Shown: positions 11,630 through 23,800, numbered from the stretch's first letter. The stretch: 64,000 nt of DNA from Sporosarcina ureae (GCF_029267015.1 NZ_JARIEA010000045.1:1-64000), one strand, 5' to 3'. Made by a program: numbers and translations. Notes: a model not told the origin generated them from the sequence alone.

Positions 11630-14080
11630 TTATTTTTCTGCTGCTACTACTGTTTGTTTCTCCGTGCGTACGATGAACTTGTCATCTTCTACGTCAACGA
11701 TCACTTTTTCACCCATCAGAACTTTACCTTCAAGTAACTCTTCAGATAAACGATCTTCTACATGTTTTTGCAATGCGCGACGTAATGGACGAGCTCCGTA
11801 CTCCGGATCATATCCTTCTTCCGTGATTTTATCTTTAGCGGACTCAGTCAACACCAATTCGATGTCTTGTTCAGTCAAACGCTTAGAAAGTTCATCACTC
11901 ATCAAGCTGACAATTTCACGCAAATGCTCTTTCTCCAATGAATGGAAGACAATCATGTCATCCACACGGTTCAAGAACTCCGGTCGGAATGTTTTCTTCA
12001 ATTCTGCAAGCATTTTTTCTTTCATGTCATCGTAGTCGGATTCTCCGTCTTGAATATTAAAGCCGACGTAGCGGTTTTTCTTCAATTCAGTTGCTCCAAC
12101 GTTCGAAGTCATGATGATTACTGTGTTGCGAAAATCAACTGTACGGCCTTTAGAATCTGTTAAGCGTCCGTCTTCCAATACTTGTAATAATATATTGAAG
12201 ACATCTGGGTGCGCCTTTTCAATTTCATCTAGCAATACAACTGAGTACGGCTTACGGCGAACCTTCTCCGTTAATTGACCGCCTTCATCATACCCTACAT
12301 ATCCTGGAGGTGATCCGACCAAACGAGATGTAGAATGCTTCTCCATGTATTCGGACATATCGATACGAATCATTGCATCTTCATCGCCGAACATCACTTC
12401 TGCCAACGCACGGCCCAGTTCAGTTTTACCTACGCCAGTTGGTCCTAGGAAAATGAATGAACCAATCGGACGCTTCGGATCTTTCAATCCTGCACGTGCT
12501 CGACGGATAGCTTTCGAAATAGATAACACGGCTTCTTTTTGGCCAATGACACGCTGATGCAAAATCTCTTCCATGTTCAGTAATTTAGCTGACTCTGTCT
12601 CTGCAATCTTGTCAACAGGAATTCCTGTCCACATCGCCACAACAGACGCGATATCATTTACTGTCACTTCGGATTCAGTCTGTCCTTGTTTTTCCTTCCA
12701 AGCAGCTTTCGTTGTTTCTAATTCCTCTTTCATCTTCTGCTCTTTATCACGGTAAGAAGCGGCTTTTTCAAATTCTTGGCTTTGAACAGCTGCATTCTTC
12801 TCGGAACGAATTGCTTCAAGTTTTACTTCAAGCTCCTTCAAGTTAGGAGGAGTAGTATACGAGCGCAAGCGCACTTTTGATCCAGCTTCGTCAATCAAGT
12901 CGATCGCTTTGTCTGGTAAGAAACGGTCTGAAATGTAGCGGTCGGACATTTTTGCTGCCGCTTCGACTGCTTCATCTGTAATCTTCACACGGTGATGCGC
13001 TTCATAACGATCGCGCAAGCCTTTGATAATTTGGATCGTTTCATCTACTGAAGGCTCATCAACTTGGATCGGTTGGAAACGACGCTCAAGTGCTGCATCC
13101 TTTTCAATGTATTTACGATATTCATCAAGTGTTGTAGCACCGATACATTGTAGTTCGCCGCGTGCAAGAGATGGTTTCAAGATGTTGGATGCATCAATAG
13201 CACCTTCTGCTCCACCTGCACCGATCAACGTGTGTAATTCATCGATGAATAAGATAATATTGCCCGCTTGACGGATCTCTTCCATTACCTTCTTCATTCT
13301 ATCTTCAAATTCACCGCGGTATTTCGTACCCGCAACGACTGTCCCCATATCAAGCGTCATAACGCGCTTATCACGTAAGATTTCCGGCACTTCGTTACTT
13401 ACTACTTGCTGTGCCAAGCCTTCCGCAATTGCTGTTTTACCAACGCCTGGTTCCCCAATTAATACGGGGTTGTTTTTCGTGCGGCGCGCTAAGACTTCAA
13501 TAACGCGTGTAATTTCTTTGCTACGACCAATTACCGGATCTAATGTACCTTCACGTGCAATTTCAGTTAAATCACGTGCTAAGCTATCCAGTGTCGGTGT
13601 TGCTGCTGATGCAGAATTTGCTGGATTATTAACTGAACTCTCATCATTACCAAGTAACTGCAGTACTTGTTGGCGTGCTTTATTTAAACTAACACCCGCA
13701 TTATTTAGAACGCGTGCAGCAACGCCTTCTCCTTCTCGAATCAAAGCCAATAAAATATGCTCAGTACCGATATAGGAATGTCCCAGTTTGCGTGACTCAT
13801 CTACAGATAACTCAATAACTCGTTTTGCACGAGGAGTATAATGAACGATCGGACCTACGTCTTTAGAGCCCACACCTACCAAAACTTCTACTTCACGTTC
13901 AATAGTATCTGCATTCACATTAATTGCTTCAAGAGCTTTCGCTGCGATGCCGCCACCTTCTCGAATCAAACCAAGTAAAATATGCTCAGTACCAATAGAT
14001 TCATGTTTTAAACGTATTGCCTCTTCTTGGGCCAGTTGTAAAACCTTTTGTGCGCGTTGTGTAAATCGATTAAACATCAT
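11630..14080 (-). CDS. clpC: ATP-dependent Clp protease ATP-binding subunit ClpC
   Basis: [21 protein letters not shown]..., two AAA+ modules, UVR; start moved inside the ORF (ORF extends to 14131). Confidence 0.98.
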   Translation of the reverse strand: MMFNRFTQRAQKVLQLAQEEAIRLKHESIGTEHILLGLIREGGGIAAKALEAINVNADTIEREVEVLVGVGSKDVGPIVHYTPRAKRVIELSVDESRKLGHSYIGTEHILLALIREGEGVAARVLNNAGVSLNKARQQVLQLLGNDESSVNNPANSASAATPTLDSLARDLTEIAREGTLDPVIGRSKEITRVIEVLARRTKNNPVLIGEPGVGKTAIAEGLAQQVVSNEVPEILRDKRVMTLDMGTVVAGTKYRGEFEDRMKKVMEEIRQAGNIILFIDELHTLIGAGGAEGAIDASNILKPSLARGELQCIGATTLDEYRKYIEKDAALERRFQPIQVDEPSVDETIQIIKGLRDRYEAHHRVKITDEAVEAAAKMSDRYISDRFLPDKAIDLIDEAGSKVRLRSYTTPPNLKELEVKLEAIRSEKNAAVQSQEFEKAASYRDKEQKMKEELETTKAAWKEKQGQTESEVTVNDIASVVAMWTGIPVDKIAETESAKLLNMEEILHQRVIGQKEAVLSISKAIRRARAGLKDPKRPIGSFIFLGPTGVGKTELGRALAEVMFGDEDAMIRIDMSEYMEKHSTSRLVGSPPGYVGYDEGGQLTEKVRRKPYSVVLLDEIEKAHPDVFNILLQVLEDGRLTDSKGRTVDFRNTVIIMTSNVGATELKKNRYVGFNIQDGESDYDDMKEKMLAELKKTFRPEFLNRVDDMIVFHSLEKEHLREIVSLMSDELSKRLTEQDIELVLTESAKDKITEEGYDPEYGARPLRRALQKHVEDRLSEELLEGKVLMGEKVIVDVEDDKFIVRTEKQTVVAAEK

Positions 14081-14211
14081 ATTCATTCCCCTCTTTCCTT
14101 CATTCAGTGGACTATACTCTATGTTATGCAAAATAACGCATCGTTGCTTTGTTTCCTATCACTTATATATATTCAAGTCAGTTCGCGATACAACCAAATC
14201 CGCATATTGAC

Positions 14212-14228
14212 TTTGACTATCTTTGATT
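14212..14228 (-). promoter_or_regulatory. CtsR operator upstream of clpC
   Basis: TTTGACTATCTTTGATT on + strand = AATCAAAGATAGTCAAA, matching the CtsR heptad repeat (A/G)GTCAAANAN(A/G)GTCAAA. Confidence 0.85.
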
Positions 14229-14267
14229 AATTATAAATCTTCTTTATCCTACTTGCAAAAACTTTGC

Positions 14268-15356
14268 TCAAGATGGATCAGTATCTTGCTCTGGTACAGA
14301 AGATTTCCCTACACCCAGCCGATTACGGAATAATTGTGCACGAAGGATATCACGCTCATCTGATGTTAATTCCGTACCCGCATATTGCTGAAGGAAACCC
14401 GGCTGCATGAAAATCATTAATTCATTCAAAATAGACATATCGATATTTTCGAATATACCTAAATCAATACCCAATCGGACGTCAGACAAACATTTTGCCG
14501 CTTCTGCCGACGGTAAAATCCGTGAATGCGTCAGCGTCCCAAGCGCTCTGAATAATCTATTCTCCAAGTGGACTTCCGATTTGGCCAATAATAGTTCGCG
14601 TGATTTCTTTTCATGCGCTATCAGACGTTTCGCAATACTTTCCAAGTCTTTCAGGATTTCTTCTTCTGATTTGCCCAGTGTAATTTGATTGGAAATCTGA
14701 TAAATATTTCCGAGCGCTTCGCTGCCTTCTCCATAGCTTCCTCTTACGACCATTCCAAGCCTTGATATCGCTGGAATAATGCGTTCGATTTGTTTAGTAA
14801 TCGTCAGTGCAGGTAAATGCATCATGACAGATGCGCGCATTCCTGTACCTGTGTTGGATGGACAACTAGTCAAATAGCCAAACGTCTCATCAAATGCGTA
14901 ATCCAAATTCTTTTCTAACTCGCTGTCTACTTGATCAGCATGTTCATACGCCTGATCAATTTGAAAACCTGGATAAATGCATTGAATGCGAATATGATCT
15001 TCTTCATTCACCATAATACTAATTGTTTCATCTTCCGACAGTAGAACAGATCCGTACTTTTTAGGGTCAATCAACTGCGGACTGACTAAGTGCTTCTCGA
15101 CTAAAATTTGTCTTTCAAGTGGTGTCAAATCCTTCATAGTAGTTCCAGTAAAGTGATGATTCTCCATCGTCTCGACCGCATGATTCAATGCTTCACTGAC
15201 ATCATTTGCATCTTCTTGCGACGCGCTTATTGGAAATAGGTGTTTTTGGAGGTTGCGGGCCAGTCTAATTCTTGTGGATAGGACGATGTCGGCGTGTTCA
15301 CCTTCTGCTACCATCCAACCCGTCAGTTCCTGTTTGATGAATTTTTCAAATGACAT
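14268..15356 (-). CDS. mcsB: Protein arginine kinase McsB
   Basis: VLSTRIRLARNLQKHLFP, LTSCPSNTGTGMRASVMMHLP; start at MSFEKF after GGAGGTGA RBS. Confidence 0.97.
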   Translation of the reverse strand: MSFEKFIKQELTGWMVAEGEHADIVLSTRIRLARNLQKHLFPISASQEDANDVSEALNHAVETMENHHFTGTTMKDLTPLERQILVEKHLVSPQLIDPKKYGSVLLSEDETISIMVNEEDHIRIQCIYPGFQIDQAYEHADQVDSELEKNLDYAFDETFGYLTSCPSNTGTGMRASVMMHLPALTITKQIERIIPAISRLGMVVRGSYGEGSEALGNIYQISNQITLGKSEEEILKDLESIAKRLIAHEKKSRELLLAKSEVHLENRLFRALGTLTHSRILPSAEAAKCLSDVRLGIDLGIFENIDMSILNELMIFMQPGFLQQYAGTELTSDERDILRAQLFRNRLGVGKSSVPEQDTDPS

Positions 15357-15897
15357 GTTGATCGTCACCTCCATCTTCCAGTTGCTGTTTCAGCTGATTC
15401 GCCTCATCTCGCAAAGATGCGGCTTCTTCAAACCGTTCATCTTCTACGGCCTCTCGCATTTTCGTACGGATATCTTCAAGTTTTTTCTTTAAAGCAAAAC
15501 GTTCATTAAGTGAAACGGGTATTTTCCCTCGGTGTTGCGCGTGACCGTTGTGTAACTTTGCAAACACCCTTGGCAACTGTCCACGAAATGCATCGTAACA
15601 TGTAGCACAGCCAAACTTTCCACTGTCGAGAAAACGATGGAAGGTTAAACCGCAGTTCGGACATTTTGGACCATCCGGCAGCGTTTCACCGGTTTTCTGT
15701 TCTGGAAATATTTCAGAACCTCCTAACCAGTGTGCCAAGAATTGTTGAATCGACAAAGGTTCTTGATCAGGACTGAAAGAAAATGTTTGCGAATAAAACG
15801 CACATTTATCACATAAATGGCGCTCTGTTATACCATTTGGTGTCTCTTGTTTAAACACGACAGTAGCGGGTCGTTCTTTACAGTTTTCACAAAGCAT
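15346..15897 (-). CDS. mcsA: Activator of McsB kinase, UvrB/UvrC-motif protein McsA
   Basis: CENCKERPATVVFKQ, CPNCGLTFHRFLDSGKFGCATCYDAF, UVR motif. Confidence 0.96.
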   Translation of the reverse strand: MLCENCKERPATVVFKQETPNGITERHLCDKCAFYSQTFSFSPDQEPLSIQQFLAHWLGGSEIFPEQKTGETLPDGPKCPNCGLTFHRFLDSGKFGCATCYDAFRGQLPRVFAKLHNGHAQHRGKIPVSLNERFALKKKLEDIRTKMREAVEDERFEEAASLRDEANQLKQQLEDGGDDQHVI

Positions 15898-15908
15898 CGG
15901 GACTCACC

Positions 15909-16379
15909 TCATTCTATCTCTTCATATATTAATGTAACTAACATGGCGCGAAGGATACGCGATCGCAGTGCATCACGCTCAGGCAACATATAACGCAGTG
16001 TTGTACGTCCCACTGCCGCGAGCATCAGCTTCGCTTCACGCTCTGTAATGACTTGTTCTTCAATTAAACGAATAATTACATCTTCCGCCATAGTGGAGGA
16101 CGCTTCACTTTCTAAAACTCCCAGTGCTTGTTCAAGTAGGTCTTTTCGGGAGTTAGTACGCACGCGATAAATCCGGATGTAGCCCCCACCTCCGCGTTTA
16201 GACTCTACAGCGTAGCCACGCTCAACTGTAAATCGCGTTTTGATCACGTAGTTAATCTGTGATGGAACGCATTGAAATTTCTCAGCAATCTCATTTCGTT
16301 TTATTTCAATAGAAGCACTATCTTCCTCTTCGATAATCGACTTCAAATATCCTTCTATAATGTCAGAAATATTACGCAT
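15909..16379 (-). CDS. ctsR: Class III stress gene repressor CtsR
   Basis: MRNISDIIEGYLKSIIE...IEIKRNEIAEKFQCVPSQINYVIKTRFT. Confidence 0.97.
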   Translation of the reverse strand: MRNISDIIEGYLKSIIEEEDSASIEIKRNEIAEKFQCVPSQINYVIKTRFTVERGYAVESKRGGGGYIRIYRVRTNSRKDLLEQALGVLESEASSTMAEDVIIRLIEEQVITEREAKLMLAAVGRTTLRYMLPERDALRSRILRAMLVTLIYEEIE

Positions 16380-16414
16380 CTCGTCACCTCGTTTCGCTCA
16401 ACGTTCTAGTTGAC

Positions 16415-16431
16415 TTTGACTATCTTTGACT
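16415..16431 (-). promoter_or_regulatory. CtsR operator upstream of ctsR-mcsA-mcsB
   Basis: TTTGACTATCTTTGACT = AGTCAAAGATAGTCAAA. Confidence 0.88.
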
Positions 16432-16736
16432 TGATTGTATCGCAAAAATCGGACATGATGCAATTCATTTGTTTATATGTATACCTGTTTGGATTGAAAG
16501 GAAACCTGTTGCTAGGTTGTCACATTAGGCTATTTATTATTCAATTAGTTACCAGACAAAAACATAGTGAGTTAGTAAATACCGCTGACTACGCTCCAAA
16601 CAGATGCATTCCACTTACGATTACTTATAATCATCTTCCTAAAAGAATACCTATTGAAAAATAAAAGACTGAAGAACAGATCCTCATAACGGATTGTCTT
16701 CAGTCATATACTGTACATTTTTTTACTTTTTTCTCT

Positions 16737-17738
16737 TTATATAGTGATGGGTTCTTTACGCATTGGTTCTAGGTCGACTTCGAAGCCCATATCTTCAAGC
16801 ATCTTTAGATCTTGGTCATTTTCTTGACCGGCTGTTGTGAGGTAATCGCCGATGAAGATAGAGTTTGCTACGTAAAGACCTAGAGGTTGTAGACTTCTTA
16901 GATTGACTTCACGTCCACCCGAAATACGGATTTCTTTGCTAGGGTTAATGTAGCGGAACAAACACAAGACTTTTAAACAGTAGCGCGGGTCCAGTTCTGA
17001 CGTTCCTTCCAACGGTGTTCCATCAACTGCATGCAGGAAGTTTACAGGTATGGAGTCTGCGTCCAGTTCGCGCAGGCTACGTGCCATTGAGATAATGTCT
17101 TGCTTTGTTTCGCGCATGCCGACGATGACGCCTGAACACGGAGAAATGCCTGCTTCTTTGGCCAACCCTACAGTGTTTACACGATCTTCGTATGTGTGCG
17201 ACGTCGTTATACTTTCGTGATGCTCTGCGGATGTGTTCAAGTTGTGGTTGTAGCGATCTACTCCTGCCTCTTTTAAACGAGTCGCTTGTCCTGGCTTCAA
17301 AATTCCTAGGCAAGCACACACCGTCATTCCTTTATGCTTTTCTTTAATTTGCTTAACGGAGTCAATGACTATGTCTAGTTCACTGTCACGTGGTCCCCGT
17401 CCACTGGCAACGATGCAATAAGTGCCTGCTTTATTGGCTGCCGCACGCTCCGCACCTTCAAGTATCTCTTCTGATTTCATCATTGCATACTTTTCGACAG
17501 GTGCTTTTGAAACGATGGACTGGGCGCAATAACCACAGTTCTCCGGACATAATCCTGATTTCGTATTGATGATCATATTCAACTTTACTTTATTTCCGAA
17601 ATAATGTGATCGAATCGAGTACGTTGCGTGCAGCAATAATAGTAAATCTTCATCTGGACTATTTAATATCGCAAGCGATTCTTCGTCGGTTAACACATGT
17701 CCTCCAAGTACTCTAGTAGCGAGTTGTTGGTAATTCAT
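16737..17738 (-). CDS. bioB: Biotin synthase
   Basis: Radical SAM CPENCGYCAQS; start MNYQQLATRVLGG overlaps bioY stop. Confidence 0.97.
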   Translation of the reverse strand: MNYQQLATRVLGGHVLTDEESLAILNSPDEDLLLLLHATYSIRSHYFGNKVKLNMIINTKSGLCPENCGYCAQSIVSKAPVEKYAMMKSEEILEGAERAAANKAGTYCIVASGRGPRDSELDIVIDSVKQIKEKHKGMTVCACLGILKPGQATRLKEAGVDRYNHNLNTSAEHHESITTSHTYEDRVNTVGLAKEAGISPCSGVIVGMRETKQDIISMARSLRELDADSIPVNFLHAVDGTPLEGTSELDPRYCLKVLCLFRYINPSKEIRISGGREVNLRSLQPLGLYVANSIFIGDYLTTAGQENDQDLKMLEDMGFEVDLEPMRKEPITI

Positions 17739-18340
17739 TATAATGTACGCCTCACTTTCAAGTGTTTTGATATTCTGAACGCAAACATGCCTGACAACAC
17801 AGCTAGAATTAGATCTTTTGGCAGTGGAGGCATCATCCATAGCCATGCGATCTTATAAGAAAACACGTCGGGCGCAGCAGCCCATATCTTATACGCAAAA
17901 TACATCCAACTTGTACCTAATATGTAGTTGATTGCGGTAGCGACTAGCGCTGCGGTAATAAAAGCAGGCAAGGTCTGATTTCGCTCGACAATCTTTCCCG
18001 CTACATAAGCAATTAGAATGAAAGTGACAATAAAACCAAACGTCGGACTTAATATCTGACCGAAGCCGCCTGAAAATCTTGCAAAAACCGGTGCACCCGC
18101 TAGCCCTATTAACATATACACGGTCATAGATAATGCACCTAGACGGCTACCGAGTAATAGTCCCGATAAGATTGCGAAAAACGTTTGCAATGTAATAGGC
18201 ACTCCACCAACTACTAAAAACGGCACGAAGGATGTGATATTTGCTCCGATCATCATTAACGATGCGAACATCCCACTGTATACAATGGTTAGTGCATTGA
18301 ATCTACTAACCGGTCGCCTCTCTGTTGCAGTTGCCATCAT
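17738..18340 (-). CDS. bioY: Biotin transporter BioY
   Basis: ECF S-component, MIGANITSFVPFLVVGGVPITLQTFFAILSGLLLGSRLG; RBS AGAGGTGAC before MMATAT. Confidence 0.93.
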   Translation of the reverse strand: MMATATERRPVSRFNALTIVYSGMFASLMMIGANITSFVPFLVVGGVPITLQTFFAILSGLLLGSRLGALSMTVYMLIGLAGAPVFARFSGGFGQILSPTFGFIVTFILIAYVAGKIVERNQTLPAFITAALVATAINYILGTSWMYFAYKIWAAAPDVFSYKIAWLWMMPPLPKDLILAVLSGMFAFRISKHLKVRRTL

Positions 18341-18395
18341 GTCACCTCTTTTTATATTAGTTACCATAAAAATAATAGTGGTTAACTCAATTTAT

Positions 18396-18422
18396 GTCAA
18401 CATTATTTAGTTTTAAGTTAAC
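18396..18422 (-). promoter_or_regulatory. Candidate BirA operator upstream of bioY-bioB
   Basis: GTCAAC-n15-GTTAAC half-sites with BirA-like spacing; further GTTAAC at 18381. Confidence 0.55.
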
Positions 18423-18466
18423 GATAAAAATTAAATAAAAAAAGACTGCAGCATCATGCTGACAGC

Positions 18467-18664
18467 CTACTTCTTCTTATCAATCTGCTCTTCCTTTTCT
18501 TTACGGAACAGAACGCTTGAAATTAAACCACTGAATATTGCAGCTGCAATCGTAATGTACACGCGCATATCGTAAGTAACTTCTTCGTAACTGTTACCTA
18601 TCATGATCCAAGCAAGAGTACCTACAAGAACAGCGATTGGAAATGAGTATTTAAAAAACCGCAT
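18467..18664 (-). CDS. Small membrane protein of unknown function
   Basis: 65 aa ORF with two predicted TM stretches and charged C-terminus. Confidence 0.6.
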   Translation of the reverse strand: MRFFKYSFPIAVLVGTLAWIMIGNSYEEVTYDMRVYITIAAAIFSGLISSVLFRKEKEEQIDKKK

Positions 18665-18830
18665 AATTCCTCACCTTTTCAATTTACTCCTTTAACTTTA
18701 TCATAAATATTGCAATTTCTCTATGTTACCAATCCAGACTATGAACTTCACTGAATGTTCACTTGACGAAGAACAACAAAGCCGCTATGATGTGGTTAGA
18801 ATAATCAAAATAATTGAATAAGAATCGTAT

Positions 18831-18994
18831 CTTATCAAGAGAAGCTGAGGGACTGGCCCGTCGACGCTTCAGCAACCAGCCGTTTAGGCAAGGTGCTACT
18901 TCCAGCAGTCTGTCAAGTTGACACACTGAAAAGATGAGAGGGAACTAGTCATTGAGATTACAAAGCCTTCTAATATACTTGAAGGCTTTTTTTG
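18831..18994 (+). promoter_or_regulatory. SAM-I (S-box) riboswitch with terminator, upstream of yitJ-like/metH operon
   Basis: CTTATCAAGAGAAGCTGAGGGACTGGCCC...CAGCAACC...AAGGTGCTACTTCC...GATGAGAG, then AAAGCCTTC...GAAGGCTTTTTTT. Confidence 0.97.
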
Positions 18995-19022
18995 ATTAGA
19001 AAAGCAAAGGGGAGATGGGAAC

Positions 19023-20882
19023 ATGTCATTGCTAGAGAAGCTACAAACAAATGTCCTAACAGCAGATGGGGCAATGGGGACGATTTTATATTCTTACGGA
19101 ATTGATTATTGTTATGAAGAACTAAACATAGAAAAGCCTGAAATTATAGAGCAAATTCACCAAGACTACATCGCAGCAGGTGCAGATATCATTCAAACGA
19201 ACACATACAGCGCTAACGCGATTAAACTGGCTCGCTATGGTTTGGAAAGTCATGTGACGGAATTCAATAAAGCAGCCATCCAAATCGCTAAGCGCGCGGC
19301 AGCTCCAGGCGGACAATTCGTTCTCGGCACAATCGGTGGTCTACGTGGCATTCGTAAAAGTGATGCTACATTGGATGAAATAGAAAAAGTCGTATTAGAA
19401 CAAGCAAACGCATTATTAACAGGTGATCCCGACGGCCTTTTGTTGGAGACCTATTATGACTTTGAAGAATTAGCATCTGTTGTTAGCACATTAAAGAAAG
19501 TTACGGACGTGCCATTAATTGCACAAGTTTCTATGCATGACCCCGGTGTACTTCAAAACGGACTTTCATTAAACGATGCTCTTCACCAACTCGAGTCTCT
19601 CGGTGCAGACGTTGTAGGCGTCAACTGTCGCTTAGGGCCTTACCATACGATTCAAGCATTCGATAATGTTACGTTACCGAAAAAAGCATTTTTATCAGCT
19701 TATCCAAACGCCAGCCTATTAGACGTAGAAGATGGACGAATAGTCTATGAATCAGAGGCAGAGTATTTCGGTCGCGCTGCCGTACTACTTCGCGATCAAG
19801 GGGTTCGGTTAATCGGTGGATGTTGCGGTACAACACCTAAACATATTAAAGCAGCCAAAACGCAGTTAGCTAGACTTTCGCCTATTACAGAAAAAGTCGT
19901 ACAGCCATCAAAACCTATCGTTATTCAAGAAGCGAGTCCTGTACAACACCAGCCTCTTCACATAAAAGCTAAAACGGAGCGTACGGTGATTGTTGAGTTG
20001 GATACACCGCGCCATTTAGAGACAGAAGATTATGTCAAAGGTGCGAACGCATTATACGATGCAGGTGTTGACGCGATTACAATGGCGGACAACTCACTTG
20101 CCTCCCCTCGTATTAGCAATATGGCGATGGGCTCAATCATTAAAATGCAACACAATATCCGTCCGCTCGTTCATTTGACCTGTCGCGATCACAATCTTAT
20201 TGGCTTGCAGTCACATTTGATGGGTCTGGATGCACTAGGTATCACAGATGTGTTGGCAGTAACAGGTGACCCGACGAAAGTGGGAGATTTCCCTGGGGCT
20301 ACGAGCGTTTATGACGTGAACAGTATGGAGTTAATACAATTAATCAAAAAGTTGAATGAAGGTATTTCCTTCTCCGGAAAGCCATTGCGCAAAAAAGCCA
20401 ACTTCTCTATTTCAGCGGCATTCAATCCGAACGTACGCGTAGTGGAGCGTGCCGTACAACGGCTAGATAAGAAAATCGAAGCGGGCGCAGACTACTTTAT
20501 CACTCAACCTGTTTATACAAAAGAAAAAATCATAGAAGTCTATGAAGCAACGAAACATTTGGATACACCGATTTTCATTGGGATTATGCCGTTGACGAAT
20601 ATTCGAAACGCAGAGTTCTTGCATCACGAAGTACCCGGCATTAAGCTTTCCGATGAGGTATTGGAAAGAATGCGCCAGTGCAGTGATGATCGAGATCAAT
20701 CGACAGAAGTTGGCCTTGAAATTGCAAAAGAACTTCTCGATACAGCAGCGAAATACTTTAAAGGTATCTATCTAATTACACCATTCCTTCGTTACGATAT
20801 GACGTTAGAGTTGTATGAGTATATTAAGGAATTAGACGAGCAGAAGGAGAGGGAATTACTACATGCAGAGACATCCTATTGA
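19023..20882 (+). CDS. Bifunctional homocysteine S-methyltransferase/methylenetetrahydrofolate reductase (YitJ-like)
   Basis: ADGAMGTILYSYG..., [11 protein letters not shown], then MTHFR domain. Confidence 0.95.
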   Translation: MSLLEKLQTNVLTADGAMGTILYSYGIDYCYEELNIEKPEIIEQIHQDYIAAGADIIQTNTYSANAIKLARYGLESHVTEFNKAAIQIAKRAAAPGGQFVLGTIGGLRGIRKSDATLDEIEKVVLEQANALLTGDPDGLLLETYYDFEELASVVSTLKKVTDVPLIAQVSMHDPGVLQNGLSLNDALHQLESLGADVVGVNCRLGPYHTIQAFDNVTLPKKAFLSAYPNASLLDVEDGRIVYESEAEYFGRAAVLLRDQGVRLIGGCCGTTPKHIKAAKTQLARLSPITEKVVQPSKPIVIQEASPVQHQPLHIKAKTERTVIVELDTPRHLETEDYVKGANALYDAGVDAITMADNSLASPRISNMAMGSIIKMQHNIRPLVHLTCRDHNLIGLQSHLMGLDALGITDVLAVTGDPTKVGDFPGATSVYDVNSMELIQLIKKLNEGISFSGKPLRKKANFSISAAFNPNVRVVERAVQRLDKKIEAGADYFITQPVYTKEKIIEVYEATKHLDTPIFIGIMPLTNIRNAEFLHHEVPGIKLSDEVLERMRQCSDDRDQSTEVGLEIAKELLDTAAKYFKGIYLITPFLRYDMTLELYEYIKELDEQKERELLHAETSY

Positions 20883-23800
20883 AGAACAACTAGATAAACG
20901 AATCCTGATCATTGACGGTGCGATGGGGACGATGCTACAAGCGGAAGACTTCTCGACAGAGGACTTCGGCGGAGAAGAATACGATGGATGTAACGAATAC
21001 ATGAGTGTGTTACGCCCCGATGTTTTAGAAAGGATTCACGATGAGTACCTAGAAGCCGGCGCTGATATCATTTGCACGAATACGTTTGGTGGTACGCCAC
21101 TTGTGTTGAATGAATTTTCACTAGGTCACCGCGCAAATGAAATTAATGCAAAATCAGTTGAAATTGCAAAAAAGAGTGCGGCGAAGTTCTCCACTCCGGA
21201 CTGGCCACGTTTTGTCGCAGGTGCAATCGGACCAACGACGAAGACACTTTCCGTTACAGGTGGAATTACGTTTGATGAACTATCTCATGATTTCTACATT
21301 CAAGCAAAGGCACTTGTCGAAGCAGGCAGTGACTTGATTCTGATGGAAACGAGTCAGGATATGCTGAATGTAAAGGCTGGGACGATTGGTATTAAAAAGG
21401 CATTTGAAGAACTCGGACGCGAAATACCCATTATGATTTCAGGTACAATCGAGCCTATGGGTACAACTCTCGCAGGCCAAAGTATCGAATCTTTCTATAT
21501 TTCCATTGAACACGTTCACCCCCTCTCGGTCGGGTTGAACTGCGCAACCGGTCCTGAATTCATGACTGATCACTTGCGTTCATTATCAGAGTTAGCGACA
21601 AGCTATGTTACATGCTATCCAAATGCCGGATTGCCCGACGCAGAAGGACATTACCATGAATCACCTGAGTCCCTATCAAAAAAGCTTGTAGGCTTTGCTG
21701 AAAAAGGTTGGCTAAATATGGTTGGCGGTTGCTGCGGTACGACGCCTGACCACATTCGTGCAATTAGAGAAGCAGTAAAAGACTTAAAGCCTCGTCAAAT
21801 AGCAGAACCTCATGGCCACGCAGTTTCAGGTATTGAACCATTACTATATGACGATACTATGCGTCCTCTATTGATTGGTGAACGTACAAACGTGATCGGT
21901 TCACGTAAATTTAAGCAACTTATCGTAGAAGAGAAATTTGAAGAGGCTTCTGAAATCGCACGCGCACAAGTAAAACGTGGAGCGCACGTATTAGATATTT
22001 GTCTTGCCAATCCCGACCGTGATGAGTTGCATGATATGACTCGCTTCATGCAAGAAGTAGTGAAGAAAGTTAAAGTCCCTCTAGTCATTGACTCGACAGA
22101 TGAAAACGTCATTGCAGAAGCGCTAAAATTCTCTCAAGGTAAAGCGATCATCAACTCCATTAACCTAGAAGATGGTGAAGAACGCTTTGACGCAGTACTT
22201 CCTTTAGTTAAAAAGTATGGAGCAGCTGTTGTAGTTGGAACGATTGATGAAATCGGAATGGCTGTAACGAGAGAGCGCAAACTTGAAGTTGCGTTACGTT
22301 CATATGATTTACTCGTCAATAAATGGCAGATCCCGCCTGAAGATATTATTTTCGATCCTCTCGTCTTCCCCGTCGGCACAGGCGATGAGCAATATATTGG
22401 CTCTGCTGTTGAAACGATTGAAGGAATTCGATTAATCAAAGAAAAACTTCCACGTACTCTAACCACTTTAGGTGTCAGTAACGTATCATTCGGACTACCG
22501 TCTGTTGGTCGTGAAGTTCTAAATGCCGTTTACTTGTATCACTGTACACAAGCAGGTCTTGATTATGCGATTATAAACACAGAAAAACTTGAACGTTATG
22601 CTTCGATTCCAAAAGCCGAAGTAAAGCTGGCAGATGATCTACTGTTTTCCACAACGGATGACACACTGGCAGCATTCGCAGACTTTTATCGTGGTAAGAA
22701 AAAAGAGAAAACAGAAGATGATCTACCGAAAACTGTGGCTGAACGTCTTGCATACTATATAGTTGAAGGAACAAAAGAAGGTTTAATTCCTGACTTGGAT
22801 TCCGCTTTAAAAACATATGATGAACCACTTGATATCATCAATGGTCCGCTTATGACAGGGATGGCTGAAGTTGGCCGTCTATTCAATGATAATCAGCTGA
22901 TCGTAGCAGAAGTTCTACAAAGTGCTGGAGTCATGAAAGCTTCGGTTTCCTATCTTGAGCAGTTCATGGAGAAAAAAGAAGACGATTCGGGGAAAGGTAA
23001 AATTATATTAGCTACAGTTAAAGGCGACGTACATGATATCGGGAAAAACTTAGTAGAAATCATATTAAGTAATAATGGATTTAAAGTAATCGATATCGGC
23101 ATCAAAGTAACCCCTGCCGCATTGATTGAAGTAATCCGTAAAGAAAAGCCAGACATTGTAGGTCTGTCAGGATTACTCGTTAAGTCTGCACAGCAAATGG
23201 TCTTGACTGCCCAAGACTTCAAGGCCGCGGGTATTGATACGCCTATTATGGTTGGCGGAGCAGCGTTGACAAGACGCTTCACCGAAACTAAAATCGCTTC
23301 TGAATACGATGGTCCAGTGATTTTCGCTAAAGATGCGATGCAAGGACTTGATTTGGCAAACCGTCTACAAAGTGAAGGCAAAGAAGAGCTACTTGAAGAA
23401 TTAGTGCAAAGTATCGAAAAACGTGAAGCCAATGATGCCATAAAAGCAAGTCGCGGAGCTGTAGCAGTTGCGGTTAAGCCGCGTCCAGTGAAAACGGTGC
23501 GCACCGACGTTCCGGTATTCGTACCGACAGATTTGCGCAGACGTGTCGTGAAAGATTATTCTGTTGCCCACTTACATCCTTATGTAAATATGCGCACACT
23601 GATCGGTCACCACTTAGGCCTGCGTGGAAACGTCGATAAAATGCTTGAACGAAAAGATGAACGCGCAGTTCAACTTCACGACATGGTCACCGAGTTCTTA
23701 AAGTCCGATAAAATGAAAGCTTCCGGTGTTTATCAATTCTTCCCTGCTCAAGCAGATGGCGATGACGTGATCATTTACGATCCGGAAGATTCAAAAACCG

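Noticed and set aside
22950-23504. 184-aa minus-strand ORF inside metH
   Set aside because: Antisense shadow ORF of a conserved gene; composition reflects reverse codon bias.
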